Source: Phaeobacter italicus (lineage in GTDB: Bacteria > Pseudomonadota > Alphaproteobacteria > Rhodobacterales > Rhodobacteraceae). Taken from it: a DNA stretch of 64,000 bases. Of this stretch, positions 62,315 through 64,000 are shown piece after piece. The notes under the pieces are model-generated. The model saw only the letters and a program-made list of their open reading frames with translations, searched no databases and had not been told where the DNA came from. The stretch spans positions 186,001 through 250,000 of the forward strand of contig NZ_CVRM01000011.1 of assembly GCF_001258055.1 (NCBI RefSeq), in the 5' to 3' direction. How positions within the stretch are numbered: position 1 is the first letter of the stretch; each line of letters begins with the position of its first letter. The position numbers and the translations under genes were made by a program.

Positions 62315-63658
62315 TTACTGCGCGCTGCGACGCTGGCCGCCGCCTGCCTTGCCCTTGCCACGGCCCTGACCGCGACCTTGCCCGGCACCCTGTCCGCCAC
62401 CTGCACGGCTTTGCTGGCCTGCGCCACCACCACCGCTGCGGCGACGGCGATGACCGCCGGGTTTGCCGCCACCGGGTTTGCCACCGCCACCGCGACGGTT
62501 CGCAGGTGCGGTCGGGTCCGGCATCGCCTCCCACGGGCGGCCAGAGGCCACGGGGATGGTGATCTTCATGGTTTTCTGGATCGCTTTCAGTTCGTCCATT
62601 TCATCCGGCGCACAGAAGGCCACGGCCTGACCGTCCTTGCCTGCGCGGGCGGTGCGCCCGATGCGGTGGACATAGGCGTCCGGCACGTTGGGCAGTTCGT
62701 AGTTGTAGACGAATTTCACGTCCGGGATATCAAGACCACGGGCCGCAACATCGGTTGCCACCAGGATCTTGACCTCGCCGGATTTGAAGGCCGCCAGTGC
62801 CCGCTCGCGCTGGCCCTGGGATTTGTTGCCGTGGATGGCAGCGGCGGAAAACCCAGCAGCGGAAAGGGTCTTCATCAGTTTTTCCATGCCGTGTTTGGTG
62901 CGGCCAAAGACCAGCGTGCGCTCGTCCTTGTGTTCGGCCAGAAGCTCTTTCAGCAGGGACAGTTTTTCGGCCTTGGCGATGAAATGCACCGATTGGGTGA
63001 TCTTGTCTGCGGCCTTGCCGGGAGGGGAGACCTCGATCCGGACCGGGGCGTTCAGATAGGAATTCGCGATCTCGTTCATCTGCTTGGGCATGGTGGCCGA
63101 GAACAGCATGGTCTGACGTTCCTGCGGCAGCAGGGACGAGATTTTGCGCAGGGCGTGGATAAAGCCGAGGTCCAGCATCTGGTCGGCCTCGTCCAGAACG
63201 AGGAAGTCGCAGGAGCCAAGGTCCAGCGCGCCGCGGTCCAGGATGTCGAGCAGACGGCCCGGTGTGGCGATCAGGATATCGGTGCCGCGCGACAGGCGGG
63301 AGATCTGCGGGTTGATCGAGACGCCGCCAACGACCAGACCGGTCTTGAGCGGGGTGCCTTCGGTCAGGCCCTTGAGCGTGGCGGCAATCTGGTTTGCCAG
63401 CTCGCGGGTCGGTGCCAGCACCAGACCGCGCACGGTCTTGGCGGCGGGCTTGCGGCCGTATTGCATCATCTGCGCAATCAGCGGCACGCCAAAGGCAGCG
63501 GTCTTGCCGGTGCCGGTCTGGGCCAGACCCAGAACGTCCTTGCCATTCAGCGCGTGGGGGATTGCGCGGGCCTGGATCGGGGTGGGCTCTTTGAAGCCCA
63601 TTTCGTCAATGCGGGACAGGAGCTTTTCGGGCAGCCCCATGGTTGAAAATTCAGTCAC
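62315..63658 (-). CDS. rhlE: DEAD-box ATP-dependent RNA helicase, RhlE type
   Basis: A 447-residue DEAD-box RNA helicase. Motifs in order: Q motif PTPIQARAIP, motif I AQTGTGKTAA, Ia APTRELANQI, Ib TPGRLLD, II DEAD (VLDEADQML), III SAT, IV VFGRTKHG, V ATDVAARGLD, VI HRIGRTARAG. The C-terminal 70 residues are Gly/Arg/Lys-rich, the RNA-binding tail usual in RhlE. The start is set at GTG 63656-63658 (VTEFSTMGL) with AAGGA seven bases upstream, rather than ATG 18 bases later or the ATG at 63691. Confidence 0.93.
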   Translation of the reverse strand: MTEFSTMGLPEKLLSRIDEMGFKEPTPIQARAIPHALNGKDVLGLAQTGTGKTAAFGVPLIAQMMQYGRKPAAKTVRGLVLAPTRELANQIAATLKGLTEGTPLKTGLVVGGVSINPQISRLSRGTDILIATPGRLLDILDRGALDLGSCDFLVLDEADQMLDLGFIHALRKISSLLPQERQTMLFSATMPKQMNEIANSYLNAPVRIEVSPPGKAADKITQSVHFIAKAEKLSLLKELLAEHKDERTLVFGRTKHGMEKLMKTLSAAGFSAAAIHGNKSQGQRERALAAFKSGEVKILVATDVAARGLDIPDVKFVYNYELPNVPDAYVHRIGRTARAGKDGQAVAFCAPDEMDELKAIQKTMKITIPVASGRPWEAMPDPTAPANRRGGGGKPGGGKPGGHRRRRSGGGGAGQQSRAGGGQGAGQGRGQGRGKGKAGGGQRRSAQ

Positions 63659-64000
63659 GTATCGTCCTTTCGCAGCCGGAGCGGATGCCACGGCCGGTGC
63701 CGCCCCACAGGTGCGGGCGGTCTGTCGTTGGGGCAGGAACCTCAGGCGGTCTGACAGAATGTCAGCCCGCTGGTCGCTGCGAATGCCCCACGCGTGATAT
63801 TGGGAACGGTGGCATATCCTGTCAGGGGTCGGTGGTGTGCCGCATGGCCGGTCAGCGTCTTGCTGGGTCTCCGGTCATGTCTGCCCCGTCTTCCTTGGGG
63901 GCGGCCCGACGCCCTCTGCTCACGCGGCAGGGAGGGATGCCTGAGCCGCAGATGGCCCTCCTGTGCGGCAAAGTCAATGGTCGTCATGTGCATATTCCTG
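63659..64000. other. Intergenic region upstream of the RNA helicase gene
   Basis: About 340 bases with the helicase leader. An 83-codon minus-strand frame (63742-63993) has Arg/His-biased composition and no family resemblance and is not counted as a gene. No known RNA is recognised. Confidence 0.45.

Noticed and set aside
63742-63993. 83-codon minus-strand ORF at the right edge
   Set aside because: Arg/His-rich composition, no ribosome site seen, no family resemblance; counted as intergenic.

Overview
The window is chromosomal DNA of an alphaproteobacterium, almost certainly a marine Rhodobacteraceae of the roseobacter group (inference). GC is high throughout. Order-typical gene blocks are present (rpmF-plsX-fabH-ihfA-merR-tRNA-Pro; dgt-argS-SPOR-nagZ-scpA-scpB; dnaB/alr/mlaEF/radA/cvpA). 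DksA has a single cysteine, as in Rhodobacterales. A Hint-domain protein, a TTAA-N7-TTAA CtrA-type box and short intergenic repeats built around CCGGGGGATATTTTGG also fit that group. No rRNA, CRISPR, integrase, transposase or phage gene was seen.

Layout. 1-18.7 kb is almost entirely on the minus strand. It holds a truncated Hint-domain gene, cvpA, radA, a PqiA-like membrane protein, small membrane ORFs, the mlaF-mlaE lipid-transport pair, alr, a 2-oxoglutarate oxygenase, dnaB and pyrC-pyrE. It ends in a six-gene surface-glycan type cluster (11.7-18.7 kb): three related DxDEF glycosyltransferases, one fused to a degenerate sulfotransferase-like domain, plus a sulfotransferase, an FkbM methyltransferase and a protein of unknown function. 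At 19-28.3 kb there are two separate MoxR ATPase/VWA-domain modules, rsgA, a DUF2927 lipoprotein, and a small accessory patch (25.6-27.4 kb) with a candidate toxin-antitoxin pair and a DUF4236 gene whose 3' end looks replaced. At 28.5-31.1 kb lie dksA, an FAD monooxygenase and xth. At 31.6-33.2 kb is an unusual two-gene unit: a 76-residue peptide carrying three exact GLFSSGS heptads (the last is its C-terminus) followed by a 417-residue protein of unknown function.

The remainder is mostly housekeeping. It includes an IscA/ErpA-type Fe-S carrier, dgt, argS, a SPOR protein, nagZ, scpA-scpB, a tandem dCTP deaminase, tRNA-Pro(GGG), a very long MerR-type regulator, ihfA, fabH, plsX, rpmF, a YceD protein, a BamE-like lipoprotein, an OlsB-like acyltransferase, uup, an SDR, a FemAB/GNAT-like protein, tyrS, anmK, a cupin, selO, a DMT exporter, an EEP hydrolase and an RhlE-type RNA helicase.

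The genes group by function into cell-envelope lipid and peptidoglycan upkeep (mla, alr, nagZ, anmK, plsX, fabH, bamE-like, olsB-like), nucleotide metabolism (pyrC, pyrE, dgt, dcd), replication and chromosome upkeep (dnaB, radA, xth, scpAB, ihfA), and translation (argS, tyrS, rpmF, rsgA, uup). The most likely undescribed systems are the GLFSSGS peptide unit, the glycan/sulfation cluster with its pseudo-sulfotransferase fusion, and the toxin-antitoxin-like pair. All motif statements come from reading translations by eye; no database search was run.
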